A DNA stretch of 18,571 bases, taken from NCBI GenBank assembly GCA_038252945.1, contig JBBSHN010000046.1, positions 1 to 18,571 of the forward strand, read 5' to 3'. Numbering within the stretch: the first letter of the stretch is position 1; each line of letters begins with the position of its first letter. Position numbers and translations under genes: made by a program. Shown in pieces: positions 1-6,736 of the stretch. A model generated the notes under the pieces. That model saw nothing but the letters and a program-made list of their open reading frames with translations, searched no databases and was not told where the DNA came from. The DNA comes from JAUJOE01 sp038252945. GTDB lineage: Bacteria; Actinomycetota; Actinomycetes; Propionibacteriales; Nocardioidaceae.

Positions 1-2
1 GG

Positions 3-155
3 CTCGATCCTGGAGGCGGGGGAGTCCTCAAAGGTCCCGGCCGATGGCGGTTCTTCTCACCGAACAGCGAGCCTATAGCCGACCACCGCGCAACCCTGGG
101 TCGCTATATCGAGCAGCTGGCGCTGCTGCCCGACCGAGATCCGGCTCCTGTCTAG
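3..155 (+). CDS. possible 3' end of an unidentified gene (partial)
   Basis: This frame is open from the left edge to a TAG at 153-155 and would give about 50 residues, ending in the segment ATLGRYIEQLALLPDRDPAPV-like text rich in leucine and acidic residues. The last 25 codons read like an ordinary amphipathic helix followed by a polar tail, which is why it is listed. Another frame (from base 1) is open to about position 78, so frame choice is not certain. I do not recognise the family and no start is visible because the gene would begin outside the window. Confidence 0.22.
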   Translation, partial: LDPGGGGVLKGPGRWRFFSPNSEPIADHRATLGRYIEQLALLPDRDPAPV

Positions 156-434
156 TGGTGGATCAGCTTCGCCGCAAGTGGATCAGCCGCTGATGCGGCC
201 GCTGCCGGACAAAGTGTGGCCGGCACCCACAGCGTGGTCGAACCGCACTTCGCTCGTGAGAAGCAGGAGCTCGAACCCGGCTGGCTCCTCACCTGGGGTC
301 GCCAGTCAGTCTGTCGGCGTTGCCTGTGAGAGGCCGAGGTCAACGCACAGCGGTGGCGCTTCTTGTTGCCGCGCCACCGACTGTGCGTGAGCAGCGAATC
401 GAATCGAGCAAGCGGTCGAGGCTGCTGAAATAGG
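156..434. other. non-coding stretch left of yceI
   Basis: Apart from the 20-bp-spaced repeat and a 6-bp inverted repeat (TGCCGG at 203-208, CCGGCA at 220-225), I see no coding region with credible codon usage, ribosome binding site or recognisable product here. Short open frames on both strands have arginine/serine-rich products typical of non-coding GC-rich DNA. Confidence 0.5.
158..187. repeat. direct repeat GTGGATCAGC spaced 20 bp; possible IS21-like end remnant
   Basis: GTGGATCAGC occurs exactly at 158-167 and again at 178-187, with TTCGCCGCAA between. Ends of IS21-family elements carry tandem roughly 20-bp repeats of similar form (GTGGATCA plus a TTCG-type spacer). No istA or istB coding sequence is visible, so this would be a relic or the edge of an element that lies mostly left of the window. 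It could also be chance repetition. Confidence 0.25.
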
Positions 435-1004
435 TCAGGCTTCGGGCTGCACCTGCACGCCGGACACCTCAAACTCGAGGGTCACCTTGTCCGAGACGAG
501 GACGCCGCCGGTTTCGAGCGGAGCGTTCCACTCGACACCCCAGTCGCGGCGGTTGATCGTCGTGGAGCCCTCGAGGCCGACGCGGATGTTGCCGAACGGG
601 TCCTTCGCTGTGCCGGCGTACTCGAAGTCGATCGTCACTGGCTTAGCGACGCCCTTGATGGTCAGGTCGCCGGTCACCCGGTAGTGCTCGTCGTCGACCT
701 TCTCGACCGTCGTCGAGCTGAAAGTGATCTTCGGGTGGTTGGGTACGTCGAAGAAGTCGTTGGTGCGAAGGTGGCCGTCACGCTGCTCGTTGCGCGTGTC
801 GATGCTGTTGGCCTCGATCGTGACCTCAACGGAGGACTTCTCCGGGTCTTCGAAGTCGAGGTGCGCCTTGCCTTCGAACTCGTTGAACTGTCCGCGCACC
901 TTGGTGACCATCGCGTGCCGCGCGACGAAACCGATACGGCTGTGAGCGATGTCGATGGTGTAGTCACCGGTCAGTGTGCTGGTGTCCGGAGTCTCTACGG
1001 TCAT
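435..1004 (-). CDS. yceI: YceI family protein
   Basis: The 189-residue product is a lipocalin-like beta-barrel protein of the YceI family, which binds polyisoprenoid or other amphiphilic ligands and is often induced by stress. It shows the family features in order: an N-terminal GDYTIDIAHSRIGFVARHAMVTKVRG segment type (family YxhDxxHSxxxFxxxHxxxxxxxG), SSVEVTIEANSIDTRNEQRDGHLR near residues 75-100, the FFDVPNHPKITFSS strand, and a C-terminal NRRDWGVEWN motif. There is no signal peptide, so it should be cytoplasmic, as is common for actinobacterial members. I chose the ATG at 1004 over the one at 1052 because it is preceded by AAAGGATC at good spacing and the extra 16 residues of the longer form have no family match. 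Family assignment is secure; the ligand is unknown. Confidence 0.93.
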   Translation of the reverse strand: MTVETPDTSTLTGDYTIDIAHSRIGFVARHAMVTKVRGQFNEFEGKAHLDFEDPEKSSVEVTIEANSIDTRNEQRDGHLRTNDFFDVPNHPKITFSSTTVEKVDDEHYRVTGDLTIKGVAKPVTIDFEYAGTAKDPFGNIRVGLEGSTTINRRDWGVEWNAPLETGGVLVSDKVTLEFEVSGVQVQPEA

Positions 1005-1036
1005 GGACCGATCCTTTCGTTGAGCAGACCCTATGA

Positions 1037-1048
1037 TTGATTCTTCAA
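1037..1048. promoter_or_regulatory. TTGA-N4-TCAA dyad upstream of yceI
   Basis: The dyad TTGATTCTTCAA lies 33 bases upstream of the chosen yceI start. Dyads of the TTGA-N-TCAA kind are typical of MarR-family operators, and yceI genes are often under such control, but no marR gene is visible nearby. The half-sites are only 4 bp, so chance is a real alternative. Confidence 0.3.
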
Positions 1049-1233
1049 CCATTCAGGTGTTAACCGGTGGGTGCTGCTCGGTATTCCCGCGGACGCAAGA
1101 AATCGGCTAACAGTTAGGAGCGTAAGGAAGGCCACTGTGCTCAGCGAAACAGACCGTCGACGCGACCCGTCATGAGCTCGCGCGAGGGCTTGCGTGAGCG
1201 CGCCGAACATGTGTGAGCGTCGTGGCAATTAGC

Positions 1234-1985
1234 TCAGTAACCAATCGTTCGGTGCAGTCGCAAGAAGGTGGGAACGAAACCGAGAGCGGACCAGGCTCGG
1301 GAGGAGAGCAGGTTGGTCTGTCGCCAATCGGTAGCAACCACTGGATGCCTGGCCTCGGCAGCCCAGGCCAGCACCGCCTCCGCGAGAGCTCGCCCGGCGC
1401 CGAGACCTCGAGCGTGAGGTGTCACGGCGGCGAAGGCAAGAAACGCCGCGTCGTCGGGCCGGATGAGGCCGTTGTTGGAGTTGGACTTGGTGAGTTCGCA
1501 GCCGACCGCGGACCCGACCACTGATCCGTCAACCTCGGCGACGAAAGTCGTGAAGTCCGGACTGTCAATGTCCTCCTCCCACTCGGCGATCGACTCCTCG
1601 ATCGTGGGGACACCGCCTGCGGAGAAGCAGGGCGCCTCGCCCTGGTGCTGTGGGAGAACGAGCTCGAGCCGGCTCAGCGCGTGGATGTCCTCGCGGCAGG
1701 CTCGGCGTACGGTGAGGCCGTGAGGCAGTTGTCCGCGCTGCCTCAGCGGATCCCGAATGGCATGCGTGTGCTGGCCACAAGCTGACCGTCGCGAATCGCG
1801 ACTGCCCCGGATGCTTGAGCCGCAGGTGCCGCTGTCTCAACCTCGGCCTCCGTGACGTCGGGGTCCTCGAAGCGGGCCGAAAGTCGAGGCTCGGCCCTCC
1901 GGTGACCACGATGGCGGTCGGCAAGCAGGCACGCGGCGTCGCCGAGGTGCTCCGCGGCGTAAGGAGAGATCTGCAGGCCGGGCAC
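1234..1985 (-). pseudogene. two-domain GNAT acetyltransferase, internally deleted and frameshifted
   Basis: Reading from 1985, one frame gives the beginning of a GNAT domain (ISPYAAEHLGDAACLLADRHRGHRRAEP, about 65 good residues) and then runs into a stop at 1743. A second frame, open across the same spot, gives HAIRDPLRQRGQLPHGLTVRRACREDI and continues through a complete C-terminal GNAT domain ending at 1234. That domain has the acetyl-CoA loop ARGLGAGRAL near the middle and the late NLLSSRAWSALGFVPT segment. Proteins of this type usually carry two tandem GNAT domains in about 300 residues. Here the second half of domain 1 (I estimate 80-100 codons) is missing and the frame changes at about 1765-1785. 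The second frame has no ATG/GTG/TTG before GTG 1521, deep inside domain 2, so it is unlikely to be made alone. The proposed start is the GTG at 1985. Confidence 0.82.
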
Positions 1986-2044
1986 GGGCCTATTCTTCAG
2001 GACCGACGTCCGGCAGGCGAGCCAGTCGGCGAGAAGGGAGCCGC

Positions 2045-2863
2045 ATGGAGCTCAATCAGCACTGGTGGAACGAACGCGCCGCTCTGCACGGCCAGGACTC
2101 CTACTACGACACGGCGGCATTTCTCGAGGGCGCGTCATCGTTGTTGGCGGTGGATCACGAGCTGGTCGGCGCGGTCGAGGGGGTTGACCTGGTCCACTTC
2201 CAGTGCCACACGGGTCTTGACACACTGTCCTGGCTGCGGGCCGGGGCTGGCACCGTCACCGGGGTGGACTTCTCGCCGGTGGCAGTGAACAAGGCACGGG
2301 CAACGGCCACGACCGCCGGCTTGTCAGACCGAACTGCCTTCGTGTGCGCTGAAATTCGCGCTGCGCCGGCGGCTGTGTCGGGTGCTCAGTACGACGTCTG
2401 CTACGCGAGCCGGGGCGTCTTCGGCTGGATCGCTGACCTTGACGCCTGGATGCGCGCTGCATGTGCGGTGCTGCGGCCCGGTGGACGCCTCGCCGTCATC
2501 GACATGCACCCGCTGTACACGATGCCGGCCTCGTTAGAGCCGCTCGTCCTGGACTTCCCCTACGGCTACGACGGTGCACGCACATTTACCGCGTCGGGCT
2601 CTTACGCGCAGCCGGACGCCGACACCGTCCACAACGACACGAAGGAGTACGGGCACTCACTTGGCGAGATCGTTACCGCCGCCGCGAACGCCGGGCTGCG
2701 CATTGATCGCGTCACTGAGTATCTCGAGAGCGAAGTGGACGATCGAAACTTGCTCACTCAAGACGGCGACGGCTGCTACCGGTGGCGGATCACCGGCGAA
2801 TGCCTGCCCATGTACTTCGGTCTGAGGGCGACGAGACCCAGCAGTAGGCGAGAACGCTTATGA
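2045..2863 (+). CDS. class I SAM-dependent methyltransferase
   Basis: The 272-residue product begins with an ELNQHWWNERAALHG-type N terminus, followed by motif I LVHFQCHTGLDTLSWLRAGA and the acidic strand end TGVDFS at about residues 48-78, which together form the S-adenosylmethionine pocket. YDVCYASRGVFGWIADL (about 115-131) and VLRPGGRLAVIDMHP (about 141-156) are the later Rossmann motifs. This N terminus and motif set is typical of small-molecule methyltransferases of the Methyltransf_11/25 type; the substrate cannot be read from sequence. The ATG is preceded by GGGAG at proper spacing. It is divergent from the broken GNAT gene (59 bp apart) and convergent with the SRPBCC gene (13 bp apart). 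Confidence 0.9.
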   Translation: MELNQHWWNERAALHGQDSYYDTAAFLEGASSLLAVDHELVGAVEGVDLVHFQCHTGLDTLSWLRAGAGTVTGVDFSPVAVNKARATATTAGLSDRTAFVCAEIRAAPAAVSGAQYDVCYASRGVFGWIADLDAWMRAACAVLRPGGRLAVIDMHPLYTMPASLEPLVLDFPYGYDGARTFTASGSYAQPDADTVHNDTKEYGHSLGEIVTAAANAGLRIDRVTEYLESEVDDRNLLTQDGDGCYRWRITGECLPMYFGLRATRPSSRRERL

Positions 2864-2876
2864 GTCGGCACTGGCT

Positions 2877-3467
2877 TCACTGCGACGGAGTCGATCGCCG
2901 AGACTGAGCGCGGTCCTGAGCAGCATTGCGTCCGGTCAGCCGCCGAAACGTCGGCCCTGGCGGTGGTGGCACCGAGTTCCGCTGAGCGGCCGTGCGAGCG
3001 CGACGGCGCCTTAGCTCCAACCTCAGGCTTTCCTCACCACGCGCCATCGCCCAGCGGTGGTTGGCCGCGAACACCGGCTTCAGCAGCCAGCTGAGCCGTC
3101 GTATCAGCGGCTTGGTGGCGCTCACCCGCCAGTCGTAAGTGATCTCGACCTCCGGGCCGTCCTGACGGAAGTACCAGCGGCCGTCGCCTTCTAGATCTCC
3201 GTCGGCACTGAGGGCAAACCCGTCGTCGGTGATCGGTTCACTGACCCGCAGCGTCCAGCGGAGCGTGTAGGGCAGCCAACCCTTCGTGTGCAACCGGAAG
3301 GCAGGGCCGCCAGAGCCCAACTGCTCATCGTTCACCTCCGCCACGCTGAGGTACACGGTTGGCCACCACCGCGGCAAGGAAGGTGCGTCTCCGAGGGCGT
3401 CCTTGACCTCATCAATCGTCCCGGGAACCCGCCATACGGAGCGGAAAAAGTACGCTGCGGAGTTCAT
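2877..3467 (-). CDS. SRPBCC family protein (START/polyketide cyclase-like fold)
   Basis: The 196-residue product starts with a strand-helix pattern (FFRSVWRVPGTIDEVKDALGDA) followed by PRWWPTVYLSVAEV, the typical opening of SRPBCC proteins, in which a long helix packs on a curved sheet around a hydrophobic pocket. LRWTLRVSEPI, GRWYFRQDGPEVEITYDWRV and a long C-terminal helix (residues about 118-152) complete the fold. The last 45 residues are arginine/proline-rich and probably disordered. Members bind lipids, aromatic compounds or polyketides; no ligand can be assigned. The start at 3467 has AGAGGGA about ten bases upstream. It is divergent from the ScyD/ScyE-like gene. Confidence 0.85.
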   Translation of the reverse strand: MNSAAYFFRSVWRVPGTIDEVKDALGDAPSLPRWWPTVYLSVAEVNDEQLGSGGPAFRLHTKGWLPYTLRWTLRVSEPITDDGFALSADGDLEGDGRWYFRQDGPEVEITYDWRVSATKPLIRRLSWLLKPVFAANHRWAMARGEESLRLELRRRRARTAAQRNSVPPPPGPTFRRLTGRNAAQDRAQSRRSTPSQ

Positions 3468-3549
3468 TCCAAGAGATCCCTCTAGCCGACGCTACAGATA
3501 GAGCAGTATGTTGCCTCGTGCCGGATACGGGGTAGTGCCTGGAGGTTGC

Positions 3550-4719
3550 ATGAAGCTGAACGGAAACAAGGTCACCACGAGCCTCGCCGCGTTGACCGCG
3601 GCCGCTGCAGTTGCCGCGGCTTCACCAGCGGCAGCAGCGTCTCATCACAACGGCGGTCGGAGCGATCCAAGGCACCTGGTCGCAGATCACTACACCCGGT
3701 CAGCCATGCAGGGCCTCGCTCCGCATACCGTCGTGGTGAGTGGCTTGGACAACCCGCGCCAGCTGGCGTGGGGAAACAGCGGTGGCCTGCTGATCGCCGA
3801 AGCAGGACATGGCTCCTACAACTCAGCGAACTGCTCCTCCGGCGGTCCCGAGGGCAACACCTGTATAGGCCGCTCGGGAAAGATCAGTCGGGTGGTTCAC
3901 CCGGGCAAGGCTGTGAACCACTCGCCGCACCGCATAGCGAAGGGTTTCCTGTCCGGAGCCAGCCCGGATGGCACCTTCGCTGTCGGCTCGGATGGAGTTG
4001 ATCAGGGTCCTGGTGGTGGCGTCTTCGTACAAGAGACGTTCGCGCCGCCGGATGTAATCCCGCAGGGCTTGGGTGGGCGGCAGTCCGGCAAGCTCATGAC
4101 GTCGACGAAGCGCATTGTCGCCAACATCAGCGCCTATGAGTTCAAGCACAATCCCGATGGCGAAAGCAAGGACTCGGATCCTTACGCCGTGTTAGCCCTG
4201 AAAGGGCGCCAACTCGTCGCCGATGCGGCTGGTGACGACATCCTCAGGGTCATGAACGGGAAGCTGTCGGTGTGGGCCAAGCTCCCCGGAGACACTTCGA
4301 AGGTCGATCCGGTTCCCACCAGTTTGGCCAAGGGTCGCCATGGCAGCATCTACGTCGGCACGCTGTACAGCCTCAAGCCGCACAAGGCGCGCGTACTCAA
4401 GTACAGCAAGCACGGAAAGCTGCTGAAGGCTTGGGGAAACTTCACGTCTGTGACCGGTGTGGCCGTCAATCACGGCAAGCTCTATGTGAGCCAGCTGTTC
4501 GCCGGCTGCGCACCTAATGACCAGACCTGCCTCCCCGGACGCCTGACCAAGGTCGCTGCTGATGGGACCCGTACCACCGTCCGCGTACCTTTCCCCGCCG
4601 GACTAGCTGTCCACAAAGGTCACCTGTACGTCAGCGCCTGGAGCATCGCGCCGTCCAAGGGCGCCTTCGGAGCTCCGGACTCGAGCGGGCAGGTCTGGCG
4701 CCTTGACCACGTGAGGTAA
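3550..4719 (+). CDS. secreted ScyD/ScyE family (NHL-type beta-propeller) protein
   Basis: The 389-residue product has a signal peptide: MKLNGNK, an alanine-rich hydrophobic stretch, then cleavage near AAAASHH (residues about 28-33). The mature part has repeated blades such as VVSGLDNPRQLAWGNSGGLLIAEAG, GPGGGVFVQETF, ADAAGDDILRVM, TSLAKGRHGSIYVGTLY, KAWGNFTSVTGVAVNHGKLYVSQLF and GLAVHKGHLYVSAWSI, indicating a six-bladed propeller of the ScyD/ScyE type. Two cysteine pairs (CSSGGPEGNTC and CAPNDQTC) could form disulfides after export. Family members are abundant secreted proteins of unclear role in actinomycetes; the name comes from a cyanobacterial scytonemin cluster and does not imply that pathway here. 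I chose the ATG at 3550 over 3508 because GGAGG sits four bases upstream and the signal peptide begins there. Confidence 0.88.
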   Translation: MKLNGNKVTTSLAALTAAAAVAAASPAAAASHHNGGRSDPRHLVADHYTRSAMQGLAPHTVVVSGLDNPRQLAWGNSGGLLIAEAGHGSYNSANCSSGGPEGNTCIGRSGKISRVVHPGKAVNHSPHRIAKGFLSGASPDGTFAVGSDGVDQGPGGGVFVQETFAPPDVIPQGLGGRQSGKLMTSTKRIVANISAYEFKHNPDGESKDSDPYAVLALKGRQLVADAAGDDILRVMNGKLSVWAKLPGDTSKVDPVPTSLAKGRHGSIYVGTLYSLKPHKARVLKYSKHGKLLKAWGNFTSVTGVAVNHGKLYVSQLFAGCAPNDQTCLPGRLTKVAADGTRTTVRVPFPAGLAVHKGHLYVSAWSIAPSKGAFGAPDSSGQVWRLDHVR

Positions 4720-4731
4720 GCCACTGCCCTA

Positions 4732-4755
4732 GCGGGGCCCAGGCCTAACCCCCGC
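4732..4755. terminator. candidate bidirectional terminator
   Basis: GCGGGG at 4732-4737 pairs with CCCCGC at 4750-4755 across a 12-base loop, directly between the converging ScyD/ScyE-like and CGNR genes. There is no T-run, which is common for actinobacterial terminators, so the call rests on position and stem strength. Confidence 0.4.
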
Positions 4756-4778
4756 GTTGGGTCTAACCGACGCGTTGG
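4745..4778. repeat. 18-bp tandem duplication over the end of the CGNR gene
   Basis: CTAACCCCCGCGTTGG (4745-4760) and CTAACCGACGCGTTGG (4763-4778) match at 14 of 16 positions with a period of 18. The right-hand copy contains the stop codon and last residues (QRVG) of the CGNR gene; the left-hand copy would read QRGG-stop in the same frame. It looks like an in-frame duplication of the gene's terminus. Confidence 0.7.
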
Positions 4779-5266
4779 CGGTGGGCGCGCGCCTTGGCGC
4801 GGTTGCCGCACACGGCCATGGAGCACCACTGTCGCGACTGATTTCGAGATCGGTCGTAGAAGGCCCATTGGCAGTCGTCCGCCGGGCAGATCTTCACCCT
4901 TGTCCAGTCACCGCTTACCGCTAGTTCAGCGATAGCAGCCGCGACCATCTCGGTCGGCGTGTGTCCCGACAGGGACACCGTCCCATCGGTCGACACCTGC
5001 AGCTGTACCGGCACGGCTGATGCTGGGAGTTCGGCGGCTGGTGTGGCGCCCACTGCAGTCCGCACCGCGTCACGGAACCCGCGCGCCGCATGCCAGGCCT
5101 GCTTCGTCGCGTTCTCGGCGGCCAGCCCAAGATGCTGCTGCACCCACGCCTGGAACCCGGACAGTTCCTCGTAGGCGTCGGTGTCTTCTTCGACGTCCAC
5201 CGTGTTCAAGAAGTCGAGTATCAGGCGCACCGGGTCCCGGCGGGTCGGGTCGGGCTGCAAACTCAT
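4763..5266 (-). CDS. CGNR zinc finger / ABATE domain regulator-like protein
   Basis: The 167-residue product has the two parts of this family: an N-terminal ABATE-like region opening with LILDFLNTVDVEEDTDAYEEL, and a C-terminal treble-clef zinc finger with C-x4-C (CPADDC), YDRSRNQSRQWC and the name motif CGNR followed by RAKARAHRQR. Proteins of this layout are thought to be stress-linked DNA-binding regulators. I chose ATG 5266 because LILDFLNTVD should lie close to the start. No Shine-Dalgarno precedes it, but TATGCT lies 7-12 bases upstream (5273-5278, minus strand), so the transcript may be leaderless. An ATG at 5317 would add 17 residues without family support. It is divergent from the small ORF at 5353, with three similar 10-bp sites between them. 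Confidence 0.88.
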   Translation of the reverse strand: MSLQPDPTRRDPVRLILDFLNTVDVEEDTDAYEELSGFQAWVQQHLGLAAENATKQAWHAARGFRDAVRTAVGATPAAELPASAVPVQLQVSTDGTVSLSGHTPTEMVAAAIAELAVSGDWTRVKICPADDCQWAFYDRSRNQSRQWCSMAVCGNRAKARAHRQRVG

Positions 5267-5335
5267 GTAACCAGCATAGCTTGATTGGGGGTTGCGTGGC
5301 TGCAGCGTAACTGGCATAGTGATATTGCAGGTTAC
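5267..5335. promoter_or_regulatory. three GTAACYNGCA sites between divergent genes (candidate operators)
   Basis: GTAACCAGCA lies at 5267-5276, GTAACTGGCA at 5307-5316, and the inverted form TGCAGGTTAC at 5326-5335. The second and third form a dyad (GTAACnnGCA, nine bases, TGCnnGTTAC) spanning 29 bp. The first abuts the proposed CGNR start and overlaps its TATGCT -10-like element. The first two sites also share a following TAG and are 40 bp apart, close to four helical turns. The arrangement suits control of both divergent genes, most simply by the CGNR protein itself; the binding protein is an inference. Confidence 0.55.
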
Positions 5336-5352
5336 TCAACAAGGAGGGCACA

Positions 5353-5541
5353 ATGAATCCCGGTTTCGTGTACTGGTTGTTCATCCAACAGCTCGAGCAA
5401 CAGCACGATCTCGCTCGACGGCAACCCGCACCGGCCCTAGCCCAGCGGCGGACGACCCACTGGTGGACACGCTCGCCGCGTCGCCGACCTCTTGGTCACG
5501 CAGTCGCGGCGCCGCGCAAACCGGTCGGATGCGCGGCATGA
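5353..5541 (+). CDS. small protein, uncharacterised, overlapping a VOC gene
   Basis: A 62-codon frame starts at an ATG with a near-perfect AAGGAGGG (5341-5348) and four-base spacing, the strongest ribosome binding site in this part of the window. Residues 1-28 (MNPGFVYWLFIQQLEQQHDL onwards) are aromatic then amphipathic and look like a real small protein. Residues 29-62 are arginine/tryptophan/proline-rich, and other frames over the same bases have equal or better third-position GC, so the original protein may have been frameshifted in its second half. The stop TGA overlaps the VOC start as ATGA at 5538-5541, so reading it would deliver ribosomes to that gene. I do not recognise a family. Confidence 0.55.
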   Translation: MNPGFVYWLFIQQLEQQHDLARRQPAPALAQRRTTHWWTRSPRRRPLGHAVAAPRKPVGCAA

Positions 5542-5918
5542 CGTCCCCGGTCGCCAGGCTCGACGCGATCGTCCTCGACTGCGCCGACGCCTGGGACCTC
5601 GGGCGGTTCTACGCCGAGCTGCTTGGCCGCGACCTGGAGCCGGGCAGTGATGATTCGTGGGTACAGCTGGCCGGTGAGTCGCCGGCGCTGGCGTTTCAGC
5701 GCATTGCCCACCACCGACCACCGGCCTGGCCGAACGGCGCTCCGCAGCAGGCTCATCTCGACCTCGAGGTGGCCGACCTCACGACGGCACACAAACGCGT
5801 TGTGGCACTCGGCGCGACACCGCTCGATCCGCTCGAGCCGCCACCTGCAGAGGGGCCACGGGGCTTCCGGGTGTACGCCGACCCCGCGGGTCACCCGTTC
5901 TGCCTAACGCGCTCCTAG
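5538..5918 (+). CDS. VOC (glyoxalase/bleomycin-resistance) family protein
   Basis: The 126-residue product has the VOC beta-alpha-beta-beta-beta pattern: RLDAIVLDCADAWDLGRFYAELLGRDL, WVQLAGESPALAFQRI, then the second half QQAHLDLEVADLTTAHKRVVALGATPL and FRVYADPAGHPFCLT. This resembles the Glyoxalase_6 subgroup common in actinomycetes, whose substrates are mostly unknown. The frame is open upstream to 5292, but homology starts at about 5550, so I use ATG 5538; ATG 5529 is possible. No Shine-Dalgarno is visible before either, consistent with translation coupled to the overlapping small ORF. The shared promoter region carries the GTAACYNGCA sites. Confidence 0.87.
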   Translation: MTSPVARLDAIVLDCADAWDLGRFYAELLGRDLEPGSDDSWVQLAGESPALAFQRIAHHRPPAWPNGAPQQAHLDLEVADLTTAHKRVVALGATPLDPLEPPPAEGPRGFRVYADPAGHPFCLTRS

Positions 5919-5959
5919 CGCCACGCCGTGCAGCGGCCCCGCTGTGGGAGCATCCACAC

Positions 5960-6526
5960 GTGAGCGACGAGCCGGGCGCCGACTACGTACAACCGCCCGT
6001 CGTCCACAACCGACCGATACTTATGGCCGAGCCCGATCCGGGTTGGGCGGACGACTACGCCGCGCAGGAAGCGCGGATCCGCGTGGCGTTGGGCGACGGG
6101 GTCCTGCAGGTCGAGCACGTCGGATCCACGTCGGTGCCCGGGCTGGCCGCCAAGCCGATCCTGGACATGCTTCTGCTTGTCGCAGATCCCACTCGTGAGA
6201 GGGACTACGTACCGGCGTTGGAGCAAGTCGACTACACCCTTCATCTTCGCGAACCCGGATGGCACGAGCACCGGTTGCTGAAGCATGTAGAGCCGGCCGT
6301 CAACCTCCACGTCTTCGGCTCCGACTCTGCCGAGCCGAGTCGCATGCTGCTGTTCCGCGACTGGCTGCGGATGCATGCGGAGGACCGATCACTGTACGAG
6401 TCCGTTAAACGGCAACTTGCCGCTCAACAGTGGATGCATGTGCAGGACTACGCGGACGCCAAGACGGGGGTGGTCAAGGACATACTCGACCGAGCCGTCG
6501 AGCATGAGGAAACCCGACCCCGGTAA
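5960..6526 (+). CDS. GrpB family protein (nucleotidyltransferase-like fold)
   Basis: The 188-residue product matches the GrpB/UPF0157 family: DPGWADDYAAQEARIRVAL, then the core VEHVGSTSVPGLAAKPILDM (about residues 51-70), in which GS and the following D resemble a minimal nucleotidyltransferase active site. WHEHRLLKHVEPAVNLHVF and RMLLFRDWLRMHAEDRSLYESVKR follow near residues 101-150. Members are sometimes fused to dephospho-CoA kinase, but the activity of stand-alone copies is not established. The GTG start at 5960 is preceded by GGGAG about ten bases upstream. It follows the VOC gene by 41 bases and may be cotranscribed. Confidence 0.88.
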   Translation: MSDEPGADYVQPPVVHNRPILMAEPDPGWADDYAAQEARIRVALGDGVLQVEHVGSTSVPGLAAKPILDMLLLVADPTRERDYVPALEQVDYTLHLREPGWHEHRLLKHVEPAVNLHVFGSDSAEPSRMLLFRDWLRMHAEDRSLYESVKRQLAAQQWMHVQDYADAKTGVVKDILDRAVEHEETRPR

Positions 6527-6625
6527 CTCGGAATCGACCTGCACACCCGAGGCTTCCGAAACTGTCGGCGCTCTATACGACAGTGCCTACATGTGGACGC
6601 GTGAGTTCATCGGCGAGTTTTTGAA

Positions 6626-6640
6626 GCGGCCCAAAGCCGC
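6626..6640. other. short hairpin downstream of the GrpB gene
   Basis: GCGGC (6626-6630), loop CCAAA, GCCGC (6636-6640) is a perfect 5-bp stem in the 210-bp interval before the phosphatase gene. A second, GCCGG/CCGGC with loop TTTTCGAT, lies at 6689-6706. Either could act as a weak terminator or leader structure; neither is long enough to call firmly. Confidence 0.3.
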
Positions 6641-6736
6641 GAATCCTTACTGTTCGCGCTTCCTCGGTGACGGTGGGTGGAGGTCTCAGCCGGTTTTCGA
6701 TCCGGCAGTTGACGAGCGCAGTCCTATTCGGGTGAG

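Noticed and set aside
152..472. Minus-strand open frame of 106 codons near the left edge
   Set aside because: It overlaps the end of yceI, is arginine/serine/proline-rich, and has no ribosome binding site or family-like segment.
5292..5537. N-terminal extension of the first VOC protein
   Set aside because: The frame is open but the added 82 residues are low-complexity and lack homology to VOC proteins; the strong ribosome binding site at 5341 serves a different frame.
6689..6706. tRNA T-arm-like sequence (GCCGG, loop TTTTCGAT, CCGGC)
   Set aside because: The loop does not match TTCRANY spacing and no acceptor, D or anticodon arms can be drawn around it.
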